13,111 nucleotides of DNA from Clostridia bacterium (GTDB lineage Bacteria > Bacillota > Clostridia > Oscillospirales > Acutalibacteraceae). Of this stretch, positions 1-6,657 are shown piece after piece. A program made the position numbers and the translations under genes. The stretch lies in NCBI GenBank assembly GCA_900767015.1, contig CAAFXQ010000296.1, positions 1 to 13,111 of the forward strand. The letters run 5' to 3'. The number at the start of each line of letters is the position of its first letter. Positions within the stretch are counted from its first letter, which is position 1. Below the pieces are notes generated by a model. The model did no database searches, was not told the origin of the DNA, and saw only the letters and a program-made list of their open reading frames with translations.

Positions 1-22
1 CAAAGAAAGGAAGAAAGTACAA

Positions 23-1183
23 ATGAAAAAAGTTTTAAGCGTTTTCCTGAGTCTTGTAATGATTCTTGCGCTTTGCACGGTTGCTTTTGCGGCGGGCGAA
101 GATCCGGCGGCTGCGCTTCAGTTCAATGCGGACGGAACCTTTAAAATCATGCAGGTCAACGATACCCAGGACATCGACAAAATGAATAAAAAGACCGTTT
201 CGTTTTTGAAAAAGGCACTCGAAACCGAACAGCCCGACCTTGTTGTTGTCGCCGGCGATATTCTTTCGGATATGTTTATCGGCGCAAACGAAACAAGAAT
301 CAAAAATGCCATCCGTGCGCTCGGGACAATCTTCAACGACGCAAAGGTACCGTTTGCCGTTACGTTCGGCAACCATGACCACGACCTCGAGGACACGGTT
401 TCAATTGCCGATATGATGAAAACCTTTGAAGAATTCGAATACTGCGTCAATTCCGAGGGCTGCGACCCCGGTACATACAGTCTGCCGATTCTGAACTCCG
501 ACGGTACGGCTTATGCTCTGAATGTCTACATGATGGACACCAACAACAAGAACGGTGCCGTCAGCGGCTACACCGGCGTGTATCCGAATCAGGTCGAATG
601 GTACAAGGAAAAGAGCGATGAGCTGAAAGCTCTCAACGGCGGAAAGGTACTTCCGTCTCTCCTTTTCCAGCACGTTCCCGTTAAGGAAATCTATCAGTTT
701 ATCGACGAGACAAACGCAAAAGAGAGCAACACCTCTGTTTTCAGTCTTGATAACTACAAGTGGTACCGGCTCAACAGTGAGAAGCTTCTTTCCGAAAACA
801 ACTATTTAGGCGAAGCACCGTGCTCCGAGCCGCTTACCCATGTAACCGGTCAGTATGAAGCATGGCTCGAAAGGGGCGACATCATCGGCGCTTTCTTTGC
901 GCACGACCACGTCAACAACTTTGTCGGCAAAACCGACGAGGGCATTGTTCTCGGCTATAACGGCGGAACGGGCTTCCGTTCCTACGGCAACGGCGGCAAG
1001 AGATCCGTCAGAGTATATGAACTCAATGAAAACGACGTTTCCGCTTATACAACACACTCGGTATTTTATGAAGATCTGATCGGCGATCCCGGCCTTTGCG
1101 TAAGCGATCTTCTTACTCCGGCTATTGTCGGCGACCTTCTTCGCACGATTTACCGATTCCTCGGAATCACACAGTGGTACTAA
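23..1183 (+). CDS. Secreted calcineurin-like metallophosphoesterase
   Basis: This 386-residue exported phosphoesterase probably cleaves phosphomono- or diesters outside the cell with a two-metal centre. Residues 1-24 are a clear signal peptide (MKK, hydrophobic core, AFAA cleavage region). The metallophosphoesterase motifs appear in order: D47-T-Q49 (block I, usually D-x-H), G78-D79 (block II), G116-N117-H118-D119 (block III), H217 in FQHVP, and H294-D-H296 (the usual GHxH, here AHDH). The H-to-Q change in block I also occurs in some bacterial members. The general architecture recalls Dcr2/purple-acid-phosphatase-like proteins, but the substrate cannot be read from the sequence. The C-terminus ends in a hydrophobic, basic stretch (LLRTIYRFLG, 372-381) reminiscent of the tails of the two hydrolases further right. 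A purine-rich RBS (AGGAAG) lies about 9 bases before the ATG. The promoter is outside the window. Confidence 0.9.
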   Translation: MKKVLSVFLSLVMILALCTVAFAAGEDPAAALQFNADGTFKIMQVNDTQDIDKMNKKTVSFLKKALETEQPDLVVVAGDILSDMFIGANETRIKNAIRALGTIFNDAKVPFAVTFGNHDHDLEDTVSIADMMKTFEEFEYCVNSEGCDPGTYSLPILNSDGTAYALNVYMMDTNNKNGAVSGYTGVYPNQVEWYKEKSDELKALNGGKVLPSLLFQHVPVKEIYQFIDETNAKESNTSVFSLDNYKWYRLNSEKLLSENNYLGEAPCSEPLTHVTGQYEAWLERGDIIGAFFAHDHVNNFVGKTDEGIVLGYNGGTGFRSYGNGGKRSVRVYELNENDVSAYTTHSVFYEDLIGDPGLCVSDLLTPAIVGDLLRTIYRFLGITQWY

Positions 1184-1198
1184 GCATAAAATAAGCCA

Positions 1199-1226
1199 TA
1201 ACGGCATAGCTTGGGCTGTGCCGTTA
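1199..1226 (+). other. Hairpin between metallophosphoesterase and isomerase genes
   Basis: A 12-bp stem (arm TAACGGCATAGC, one G-U pair, loop TTGG) lies 15 bases after the metallophosphoesterase stop. No proper U-tract follows (CCGCTTTATT). It may therefore be a weak terminator or an mRNA 3'-end stabiliser, letting some transcription continue into the isomerase gene. No convincing promoter was seen between the two genes. Confidence 0.5.
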
Positions 1227-1261
1227 CCGCTTTATTCTGAATTACCGGAAAGGGCAAAACA

Positions 1262-2050
1262 ATGAGAATCGGAGTTTCTTCTTCCTGTTATTATCCGCTT
1301 GAAACCGAAAAATCGCTGATCCGGCTCGGTGAAATGGGCATCAAAACCGCAGAGGTTTTCTTTAATTCGCCGTCGGAGCTTACGGGCGGTCTGTTTCGGG
1401 AGATTTGCGATATCAAGACCCACTACGGCATGGATATCGTATCGTTTCACCCGTTCATGTCCTTTGCCGAAGGGTATTTTCTGTTTTCAAGCTATGAGCG
1501 TCGGTTTTACGACAGCCTTGACACGATCTATAAGCCGTGCTTTGAGGCGGCGGCAAGGCTTGGCGCAAAGTATGTCATTTTACACGGAGCAAGAGGAAAA
1601 AAGACAATTCCAGACGAAGAATATGCCGAACGGCTTTATCGGTTCAACGAAGAAGCAAAACGCTTCGGCGTTCGTGCCGCCCACGAAAACGTTGTCGATT
1701 ATTCGGGGCAAAGTCCCGAATTCATGCTGTTTCTCAAACGAATGCTCGGCGAAAATTTCAGCATGGTGCTCGATATCAAGCAGGCAAGGCGCACGGGCGT
1801 TGATTATCAGCAATTCGTTGATGCGCTTCGGGAAAGCATCGTTCATGTCCATGTCAGCGACTTTGACGCTTACCGGGACTGCACCCCGCCGAAAGAAGGC
1901 GGACGGTTTGATTTTCGTAAGCTGTTTGACTCGATGGAGAAAATCGGATACAACGGGAAGTATATCATCGAGCTTTACAGCGACAGCTTCCAATCGGACC
2001 GGGAACTGTTTGCGTCATACGAATATCTTCGGTCAATCTATAAGGAATGA
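1262..2050 (+). CDS. Sugar phosphate isomerase/epimerase (AP endonuclease 2-like TIM barrel)
   Basis: This 262-residue cytoplasmic protein belongs to the xylose-isomerase-like TIM-barrel family, which contains sugar and inositol isomerases/epimerases and endonuclease IV relatives. The usual metal ligands lie at successive strand ends: E142 (AAHENVVDY), D171 (MVLDIKQ), H197 (VHVHVSDF) and E237 (YIIELYS). H108 (VILHGA) is a further likely active-site residue, and the N-terminus MRIGVSSS is a typical first strand. The length is normal for the family and no signal peptide is present. The RBS GGAAAGG lies about 8 bases upstream of the ATG. It follows the metallophosphoesterase by 78 bases and may be partly co-transcribed with it, since a strong terminator appears only after this gene. 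The real substrate (ketose, inositol derivative or other) cannot be told from sequence. A DNA-repair role is unlikely because the fuller zinc-ligand set of endonuclease IV is not evident. Confidence 0.85.
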   Translation: MRIGVSSSCYYPLETEKSLIRLGEMGIKTAEVFFNSPSELTGGLFREICDIKTHYGMDIVSFHPFMSFAEGYFLFSSYERRFYDSLDTIYKPCFEAAARLGAKYVILHGARGKKTIPDEEYAERLYRFNEEAKRFGVRAAHENVVDYSGQSPEFMLFLKRMLGENFSMVLDIKQARRTGVDYQQFVDALRESIVHVHVSDFDAYRDCTPPKEGGRFDFRKLFDSMEKIGYNGKYIIELYSDSFQSDRELFASYEYLRSIYKE

Positions 2051-2082
2051 TCTTTGCCGTATTTTGGCGAAGGCATATAAAT

Positions 2083-2126
2083 ACTGCCCGGCTCCAATCC
2101 GAGTCGGGCAGTTTGTCTGCTTTTTT
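2083..2126 (+). terminator. Intrinsic terminator after the isomerase gene
   Basis: A 12-bp GC-rich stem runs from ACTGCCCGGCTC to GAGTCGGGCAGT (one G-U pair) with loop CAATCC. It is followed by TTGTCTGC and six T. It ends the plus-strand unit and lies just before the convergent hydrogenase stop codon. Read on the minus strand it has only a weak T-rich tail, so it could serve the hydrogenase operon less efficiently. Confidence 0.8.
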
Positions 2127-2130
2127 CAGC

Positions 2131-3570
2131 TTATTTGGCGTCGGTTACCGCCTGGGTAATCGACTTTGTTTTTTCCATTGCGTCCCGGCCGTAGCGGTCA
2201 ACGTCGGCACGGTTTCTGTCTGAATGGGTCAGACAGCCGGCGCCGCCGACACAGCCCTCCACGCACGCCATACCCTCGACGAAGTTTGCGGGCAGTGCAT
2301 TTTTCGACTTTCTCATGAGCGCCGTCCGGCACTCCTCGATGCCGTTGCAGGTCATCGGCTTATACTCAAAATCGGCGCCGTGCTCGTAGATACCCTGCCG
2401 TACCGCATCGGTCAGTCCGCCGCTTCGGCCGAAGATTCTTCCGAAATAGGACGCACCCTCAAGCGGCTCTTCCTCAACTGCGGTGATGTCGATGTCACGG
2501 CTGTCAAACAGCGCCTGAAGCTCTTCGAAGGTGATAACGGAGTCGATATAGGGTCTTACCTCCGGCTTTCTTGCCTCGGCTTTTTTCGCCGTGCACGGTC
2601 CGATAAAGACGACCTTGGCGGTCTTGTCCTGCTGCTTGATGTGCTTGGCAATCGTTGCGGCGGGAGAAAGGTTGTCGGAGATGTGCTCGGCAAGCTGCGG
2701 AAAATTCTTTTGCGTATAGGAAACAAACGCCGGACAGCATGAGCTTAACAAAAAGCCCTTTTCCGTCAGCTCTTTCGACTCCTTGAACGCCACCATGTCT
2801 GCGCCGAGTGCGGCTTCCTCGATTCGGTTGAAGCCGAGCATTTTGATGCCCTTGATGACCTTTCCGAGCGTCGTAAACTTAAACTGACTCGAAATCGCCG
2901 GTGCAACAACGGCAACCATGTTGTATTTCGTGTTGTTCTCGCTCTTTTTAATAAGATCAATCACGTCGATGATATAGGATTTGTCCATGATAGCGCCGAA
3001 CGGGCACTGATAGACGCACGCACCACAGGAAATGCACTTGTCGTTGTCGATTTTTGCCGCAAAGGTCTTTTCGTCCATGGAGATGGCCTTGACCTTGCAG
3101 GAAAGCTCGCACGGGCGGCGGCGGTTGATAATCGCGTTATACGGGCATGCCTTGGCGCACTGACCGCAGTTGACGCACTTTGACTTGTCAATGTGGGCTT
3201 TCTGCTGGCTGTCAAGGGTGATGGCACCCATTTTGCAGACCTCCATACAGCGGTGCGCAAGACAGCCGCGGCAGGCGTCGCCGGTTTCGTAGCCGCTTGA
3301 CGGACATTCGTCGCAGGCGATGTCGATAACCTGAATGACGTTCGGGTTGTCGCTGTTGCCGCCGATGGCGATTCGGACGCGTTCGGTGAGAATGGCTCTT
3401 TCCTTGTAAACGCAGCAGCGCATGGTCTGTTCCTTGCCGGGAATGATGGTTTTCGGAATGTCGAACATTCTTTCAATCAGCGTATCGTCCCATGCGTGAC
3501 GGGCTACTTCCCGTAAAACTTTATATTTCAGGTGCTGAACCTTGGTGTCAAATTTTCTGATTTTATTCAT
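2131..3570 (-). CDS. [FeFe] hydrogenase, group B-like, multi-cluster ferredoxin N-terminus
   Basis: This 479-residue iron-sulfur enzyme likely interconverts protons and H2 using ferredoxin-level electrons in the cytoplasm. Its N-terminal half carries clusters: a Cys-rich stretch with C100, C103, C108 and C112, then two classic 4Fe-4S motifs (C132/C135/C138/C142 and C179/C182/C185/C189). The H-cluster signatures follow: L1 is SSCCPAF (C278 as proton-relay Cys, C279 as cluster ligand), L2 is IGPCTAKK (C326), and L3 is GMACVEGCVGGAGC (C436, C440). Group A enzymes have TSCCPGW and MPC at L1 and L2. The P-A-F and G-P-C variants and the domain layout fit the B-type hydrogenases of Clostridia, whose physiological role is poorly known. 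The start is well supported by GGAGGT, 5 bases before the ATG. It is the second gene of an operon, only 13 bases after the kinase, with rex upstream. Confidence 0.88.
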   Translation of the reverse strand: MNKIRKFDTKVQHLKYKVLREVARHAWDDTLIERMFDIPKTIIPGKEQTMRCCVYKERAILTERVRIAIGGNSDNPNVIQVIDIACDECPSSGYETGDACRGCLAHRCMEVCKMGAITLDSQQKAHIDKSKCVNCGQCAKACPYNAIINRRRPCELSCKVKAISMDEKTFAAKIDNDKCISCGACVYQCPFGAIMDKSYIIDVIDLIKKSENNTKYNMVAVVAPAISSQFKFTTLGKVIKGIKMLGFNRIEEAALGADMVAFKESKELTEKGFLLSSCCPAFVSYTQKNFPQLAEHISDNLSPAATIAKHIKQQDKTAKVVFIGPCTAKKAEARKPEVRPYIDSVITFEELQALFDSRDIDITAVEEEPLEGASYFGRIFGRSGGLTDAVRQGIYEHGADFEYKPMTCNGIEECRTALMRKSKNALPANFVEGMACVEGCVGGAGCLTHSDRNRADVDRYGRDAMEKTKSITQAVTDAK

Positions 3571-3583
3571 TTTTTACCTCCTG

Positions 3584-4336
3584 TCAATCTAACAGATCAA
3601 AGCTTTCTACCCATGCAATCAGCTTGTCGTGCTTTTCGCCGCTGACTTCAACGGAATAGGAAGCGGCAACAATCGGAATCCATTTCTTGATAAATGATTT
3701 TTCCGTTCCTGTTTTTTCACAGTACAGGTCAACATATTTTCTTGCGGTTTCGATTTCGCCGTCAAGGCAGAAAAGAAGGCAGGTCATAGCGGCATCTCCG
3801 GCGGCGTTGCCCTGTGTCGCCTTTGACCAGTCAAGGATATAGGCTTTGCCGTCTTTTCCGAGAATAACATTCGAGGGGTTGAAGTCGCCGTGACAAATCT
3901 GCTGACTTTTCGGCATGGCGCTCAGTCTTGCGTGCAGGCTGTACCGCACCGTGGCGGAAAGCTCAGCTTCGTTGATCTGACGGTTGAGCTTGTCACGAAG
4001 TCTTGTCAGAAACCGTGAGCTTTTGCTTTGAAGCTCAATTTGCAGATCGATGAACATATTGAAGTATTCATCAAATTTATCGGGGTTGTTTTTCATCACA
4101 CGGTCAAGGGTTTCGCCGTCGATATATTCCGATTCGGTGACCGGTTTTCCGTCACGGATATAAAAGGATAAAATGGCCGGTACGTTCATGCCCGCTTCTT
4201 CAACGATAGCCTGGTTGAGTGCCTCGTTGAGAATGGCGGCCTTTGAGCTTTGGGGCGAAAATATTTTTATCGAACGGTCGCCGTCACGGTAAACCGTCTT
4301 GTTGTCTCTTTCGGCAATTACTTTTTCTGACTTCAT
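3584..4336 (-). CDS. APH-fold phosphotransferase (small-molecule kinase)
   Basis: This 250-residue cytoplasmic kinase has the aminoglycoside/choline kinase fold. The catalytic loop is HGDFNPSN (H149, catalytic D151, N156) and the metal-binding Asp is D169 in YILDWSKA. The N-terminal lobe has a Lys-containing strand (SIKIF, around K24). I chose the ATG at 4336 because GGAGGT ends 6 bases before it; an upstream TTG (4369) would add 11 residues but lies ahead of that RBS. It looks like the uncharacterised APH-related family common in anaerobic Firmicutes and Fibrobacteres rather than an antibiotic-resistance enzyme. The substrate is unknown. It is the first gene of a two-gene operon with the [FeFe] hydrogenase: its stop falls 13 bases before the hydrogenase start, next to that gene's RBS, so the two are probably translationally coupled. 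Confidence 0.82.
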   Translation of the reverse strand: MKSEKVIAERDNKTVYRDGDRSIKIFSPQSSKAAILNEALNQAIVEEAGMNVPAILSFYIRDGKPVTESEYIDGETLDRVMKNNPDKFDEYFNMFIDLQIELQSKSSRFLTRLRDKLNRQINEAELSATVRYSLHARLSAMPKSQQICHGDFNPSNVILGKDGKAYILDWSKATQGNAAGDAAMTCLLFCLDGEIETARKYVDLYCEKTGTEKSFIKKWIPIVAASYSVEVSGEKHDKLIAWVESFDLLD

Positions 4337-4342
4337 TTTCAT

Positions 4343-4348
4343 ACCTCC
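4343..4348 (-). promoter_or_regulatory. RBS that fixes the kinase start
   Basis: A perfect GGAGGT sits directly before an ATG at 4342 and 6 bases before the ATG at 4336. Only the second ATG has workable spacing, so it is taken as the start. Confidence 0.8.
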
Positions 4349-4383
4349 GTTTTCGGCTTGGTCGGTCAATCGAAAACCGCTTT

Positions 4384-4412
4384 ATTTTAACATAGTGCAA
4401 CCAGCGTTTCAA
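4384..4412 (-). promoter_or_regulatory. Promoter of the kinase-hydrogenase operon
   Basis: The -35 box TTGAAA (4407-4412) and the -10 box TAAAAT (4384-4389) are separated by exactly 17 bases, with an extended TGT just before the -10. It lies between the rex terminator and the kinase RBS, so the operon has its own start even though rex is on the same strand. No complete Rex operator (TTGTTAA-N6-TTAACAA type) was found over it. Confidence 0.75.
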
Positions 4413-4424
4413 TACCCGACAATC

Positions 4425-4461
4425 AAAAAACCGAAGCAAATCCTATGTAATTTACTCCGGT
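4425..4461 (-). terminator. Intrinsic terminator of rex
   Basis: On the minus strand, a 12-bp stem (ACCGGAGTAAAT pairing with ATTTGCTTCGGT, two G-U pairs) with an 8-base loop ends in a run of six T. It lies 31 bases after the rex stop and separates rex from the kinase-hydrogenase operon. Confidence 0.75.
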
Positions 4462-4492
4462 ATTTCCAACTGTTTCATTTTTTGTCAATCCG

Positions 4493-5122
4493 TCAATCTT
4501 CCGCTTCCAGAAGTTCCTTGTCTTCAAGCTGTTTTGTCAAAAGAGCAAGCGACGCCGCCATGTTTTCATCGTGGACAAGAATATCCGACGGCAGATTCAG
4601 ATGAATCGGCGCAAAGTTCCAGATGGCTTTGATGTCGCTTTCGTACATCAGGTCGGCAACCTGCTGGGCGGCGAAATGCGGCACGGTGATAACGCCGATT
4701 TTGATGTTTTCCTTTTTGCAAAAGTCTTTTAGCTCGGTGATATTGTAAATCATCTTGCCCGAAACCTCCTGACCGAAGTTGCGGTTGTCAAAAGCGGCGA
4801 CGATATCCAGCCCGTAATCACGGAAGCCGCCGTAGCCCATAAGAGCCTCTCCCAACTTGCCTGCACCGACAAGCACGGCTTTTTTGACCTCACGGTAGCC
4901 TAAAAACCGTTCGAGTGTTTCGATAAGCTCAATGCGGTTATAGCCGACCTTCGGCTTTCCGGCTCCGCTGACGGCGCCTAAGTCCTTTCTGACCTGCACG
5001 TCGCCGTACCGGAGTGCGGTTGCGATGGCGGTAGCGGAAATATTGATCTGTTCTTCGGGAAGCTGTTTCAGATAATTCAGATAAACGGGCAAACGCCGCA
5101 GTGTGCTGATTGAAATCTTCAT
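4493..5122 (-). CDS. rex: Redox-sensing transcriptional repressor Rex
   Basis: Rex is a dimeric repressor that releases DNA when NADH rises relative to NAD+, controlling fermentation and hydrogen genes. The 209-residue protein has the expected two parts. An N-terminal winged helix (about 1-75) carries TLRRLPVYLNYLKQL and the RYGDVQVRKDLGAVSG recognition region. A Rossmann domain has the NAD motif GAGKLG (86-91) and an acidic strand end, AAFD (D112). The C-terminal helix is used for domain swapping in the family. The length is typical. I start at the ATG at 5122: AGGTG precedes it by about 7 bases, whereas a GTG at 5131 would overlap that site. Its position just upstream of an [FeFe] hydrogenase operon suggests local as well as global targets. 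Confidence 0.93.
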   Translation of the reverse strand: MKISISTLRRLPVYLNYLKQLPEEQINISATAIATALRYGDVQVRKDLGAVSGAGKPKVGYNRIELIETLERFLGYREVKKAVLVGAGKLGEALMGYGGFRDYGLDIVAAFDNRNFGQEVSGKMIYNITELKDFCKKENIKIGVITVPHFAAQQVADLMYESDIKAIWNFAPIHLNLPSDILVHDENMAASLALLTKQLEDKELLEAED

Positions 5123-5125
5123 TTT

Positions 5126-5133
5126 CTCCACCT
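5126..5133 (-). promoter_or_regulatory. RBS that fixes the rex start
   Basis: AGGTGGAG precedes the ATG at 5122. The alternative GTG (5131) lies inside this element, which argues against it as the start. Confidence 0.65.
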
Positions 5134-5168
5134 CACATATTTATCCAATGTTTTTCTTCGTCTTATAT

Positions 5169-5197
5169 ATAATAGCACAGCTTTAAAAATAAGTAAA
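5169..5197 (-). promoter_or_regulatory. Promoter of rex
   Basis: The -35 box is TTTACT (5192-5197) and the -10 box TATTAT (5169-5174), with a 17-base spacer and an extended TGC before the -10. The -35 lies immediately after the T-tract of the MFS terminator, so the junction is tightly packed. Confidence 0.6.
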
Positions 5198-5201
5198 ATA
5201 T

Positions 5202-5235
5202 AAAAAATGTATGCCGTTATATCGATAACGGCATA
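5202..5235 (-). terminator. Intrinsic terminator after the MFS gene
   Basis: The arms TATGCCGTTA and TAACGGCATA form a 10-bp stem with loop TCGATA. Two bases later comes a run of six T on the minus strand. It lies 19 bases after the MFS stop and insulates rex from read-through. Confidence 0.75.
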
Positions 5236-5254
5236 TTGATAAAAGCGGTGATAT

Positions 5255-6445
5255 TTACGGCTTGCTTTTTCTTTCCTCTTTCACGGTGCGAAGCAGAATC
5301 GTCAGAAGAAGCGGAAAAATTACGGCAAACAAAATTCCGTATCGCAGCGTATCCGAAAAAATACTTGTGACAAAACCGACCGCCGCCGGTCCCGTTGAAC
5401 AGCCGAGGTCGCCGAACAAAGCAAGCAAAGCGAACATAGCGGTTCCGCCGTCGGGAATCTGCTCAGTCGAAAGGCTGAACGTGCCGGGCCACATAACGCC
5501 GACCGAAAGGCCGCAAAGACCGCAGCCGACAAGGGACAGAAGCGGATTGCGGGACAGGGAGCACAAAAGATAGCTTGCAATGCAAAGAAGAGAGGAGACC
5601 GTCATGACGGTTTTCAGCGAAATCTTTGTACTGAGTTTTGCGTACAGCACTCTTGCCGTGCCCATTAAGAAGGCGAACAGACACGGACCTAAAAGGTCGC
5701 CCACGGTTTTCGAAACACCGAGTCCCGATTCGGCAAACGCCGACGCCCACTGACTCATGGCGATTTCGCTCGCTCCTGCGCAAAGCATGATGCCGCCCAA
5801 AACCCAGAAGATACGTTTTTTAAGAAGTGCTCTGATACCGATACCTTTGTAATCGCTTAAAAGCTCCGGCATCGGAACCGCCGAAAGATAAAAGGCGTTC
5901 ACAAGCGGCACGACCGCCCAAAGGAACGAAAGAATCCGCCAGTTTTCCGTCCCGAAAAAGCTGAAAAAGACCGTTGAAAGAAGAACAACACTCATCTGAC
6001 CCCAACAATAGAACGAGTGAAGCAGGCTCATCGAGCCGGACTTGTTTTCGGTCGGACAGGCTTCGACAAGGGGGCTGATGATGACTTCAATCAGTCCGCT
6101 TCCGACAGCATAGATGAAAATGGAAATCAGAACGCCGGCATACGGATTATTAAGCCGGAACGGAAGAACCCCGAGACAGCAAAGCCCCAAGGCCGCAAGA
6201 AAATGGGCGCCGACGATGCTTTTCCGGTAACCGAGCTTATCGACAAAGCCTGCCGACAAAAGGTCGATAAAAAGCTGTACGGTGAAATTGACCATAATAA
6301 GAAGCGATATCTGACGGTAGGAAAAGCCGAAAGAGCTCTGCATCGTCAGAAACAGCAGCGGCACAAAATTATTGATGATTGCCTGAACAAAATAGCCGAT
6401 ATAGCTTGCATAGAGGGTGTGTTTGAAATTGCTTTTGATACTCAT
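5255..6445 (-). CDS. MFS transporter, substrate unknown
   Basis: This 396-residue, highly hydrophobic inner-membrane protein has about 12 predicted helices in two halves, joined by a basic loop (around SDYKGIGIRALLKKR). The MFS motif A is present between helices 2 and 3 (GFVDKLGYRKS). The second half opens with a GASEIAMSQW segment, a little like fucose/sugar-permease-type MFS members, but that is weak evidence for a sugar substrate. I take the ATG at 6445 as the start. An in-frame TTG at 6481 would add 12 residues; the AGGAAAGGA element is poorly spaced for the ATG and would itself be coded in the longer form, so the start is uncertain. The gene is divergent from the alkaline phosphatase gene and ends in its own terminator. 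Confidence 0.85.
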   Translation of the reverse strand: MSIKSNFKHTLYASYIGYFVQAIINNFVPLLFLTMQSSFGFSYRQISLLIMVNFTVQLFIDLLSAGFVDKLGYRKSIVGAHFLAALGLCCLGVLPFRLNNPYAGVLISIFIYAVGSGLIEVIISPLVEACPTENKSGSMSLLHSFYCWGQMSVVLLSTVFFSFFGTENWRILSFLWAVVPLVNAFYLSAVPMPELLSDYKGIGIRALLKKRIFWVLGGIMLCAGASEIAMSQWASAFAESGLGVSKTVGDLLGPCLFAFLMGTARVLYAKLSTKISLKTVMTVSSLLCIASYLLCSLSRNPLLSLVGCGLCGLSVGVMWPGTFSLSTEQIPDGGTAMFALLALFGDLGCSTGPAAVGFVTSIFSDTLRYGILFAVIFPLLLTILLRTVKEERKSKP

Positions 6446-6496
6446 TTGATAAAAGAAAAAATCCTTTCCTGTATTGTTCAACCGTTTTATTCTGCT

Positions 6497-6528
6497 ATTA
6501 TACTAACACATAATGTCGTGTTTTGCAA
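6497..6528 (-). promoter_or_regulatory. Probable promoter region of the MFS gene with internal palindrome
   Basis: A perfect TATAAT (6497-6502) lies 51 bases before the MFS ATG. The best -35-like hexamer, TTGCAA (6523-6528), is 20 bases upstream, longer than ideal, so activation may be needed. An inverted repeat AACAC-N8-GTGTT (6505-6522) fills the spacer and is placed like an operator. Confidence 0.5.
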
Positions 6529-6567
6529 ATTCAAAAGAGATCACGGTTTTTAGCCGTATAGCTGTAT

Positions 6568-6594
6568 GTGAATAAAATGTTTTATTTTTTTCAC
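6568..6594. promoter_or_regulatory. AT-rich inverted repeat upstream of the alkaline phosphatase promoter
   Basis: An 11-bp arm GTGAATAAAAT and its near-perfect complement ATTTTTTTCAC (one mismatch) are separated by GTTTT. It ends 5 bases before the phosphatase -35, in the divergent MFS/phosphatase gap. It is AT-rich, so a regulator site seems more plausible than a terminator, but no regulator is identified. Confidence 0.4.
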
Positions 6595-6599
6595 AACTG

Positions 6600-6628
6600 T
6601 TGAAAGCTTGACGGATTTGTGATAAGAT
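6600..6628 (+). promoter_or_regulatory. Promoter of the alkaline phosphatase gene
   Basis: TTGAAA (6600-6605) and TAAGAT (6623-6628) are 17 bases apart, with TGA just before the -10 (extended form). An AAGGAGG RBS (6644-6650) follows, 7 bases before the ATG. No repeated TTCACA-type Pho boxes were evident. Confidence 0.7.
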
Positions 6629-6657
6629 AGGTGCATCACTTCTAAGGAGGAGAAAAA

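Noticed and set aside
1262..2050. Endonuclease IV (nfo) DNA repair enzyme
   Set aside because: The single-metal ligand pattern E-D-H-E fits sugar isomerases; the fuller three-zinc ligand set is not visible.
1329..2159. Long open frame overlapping the isomerase gene in another frame
   Set aside because: It has no recognisable domain, poor composition and no RBS. The overlapping frame encodes a clear TIM-barrel protein.
3584..4336. Aminoglycoside resistance gene
   Set aside because: The APH fold is shared by many metabolic kinases. The operon partner is a hydrogenase and nothing suggests a mobile resistance context.
6585..6625. Pho box upstream of the alkaline phosphatase
   Set aside because: A single TTCACA is present without the regularly spaced repeats a PhoP site needs.
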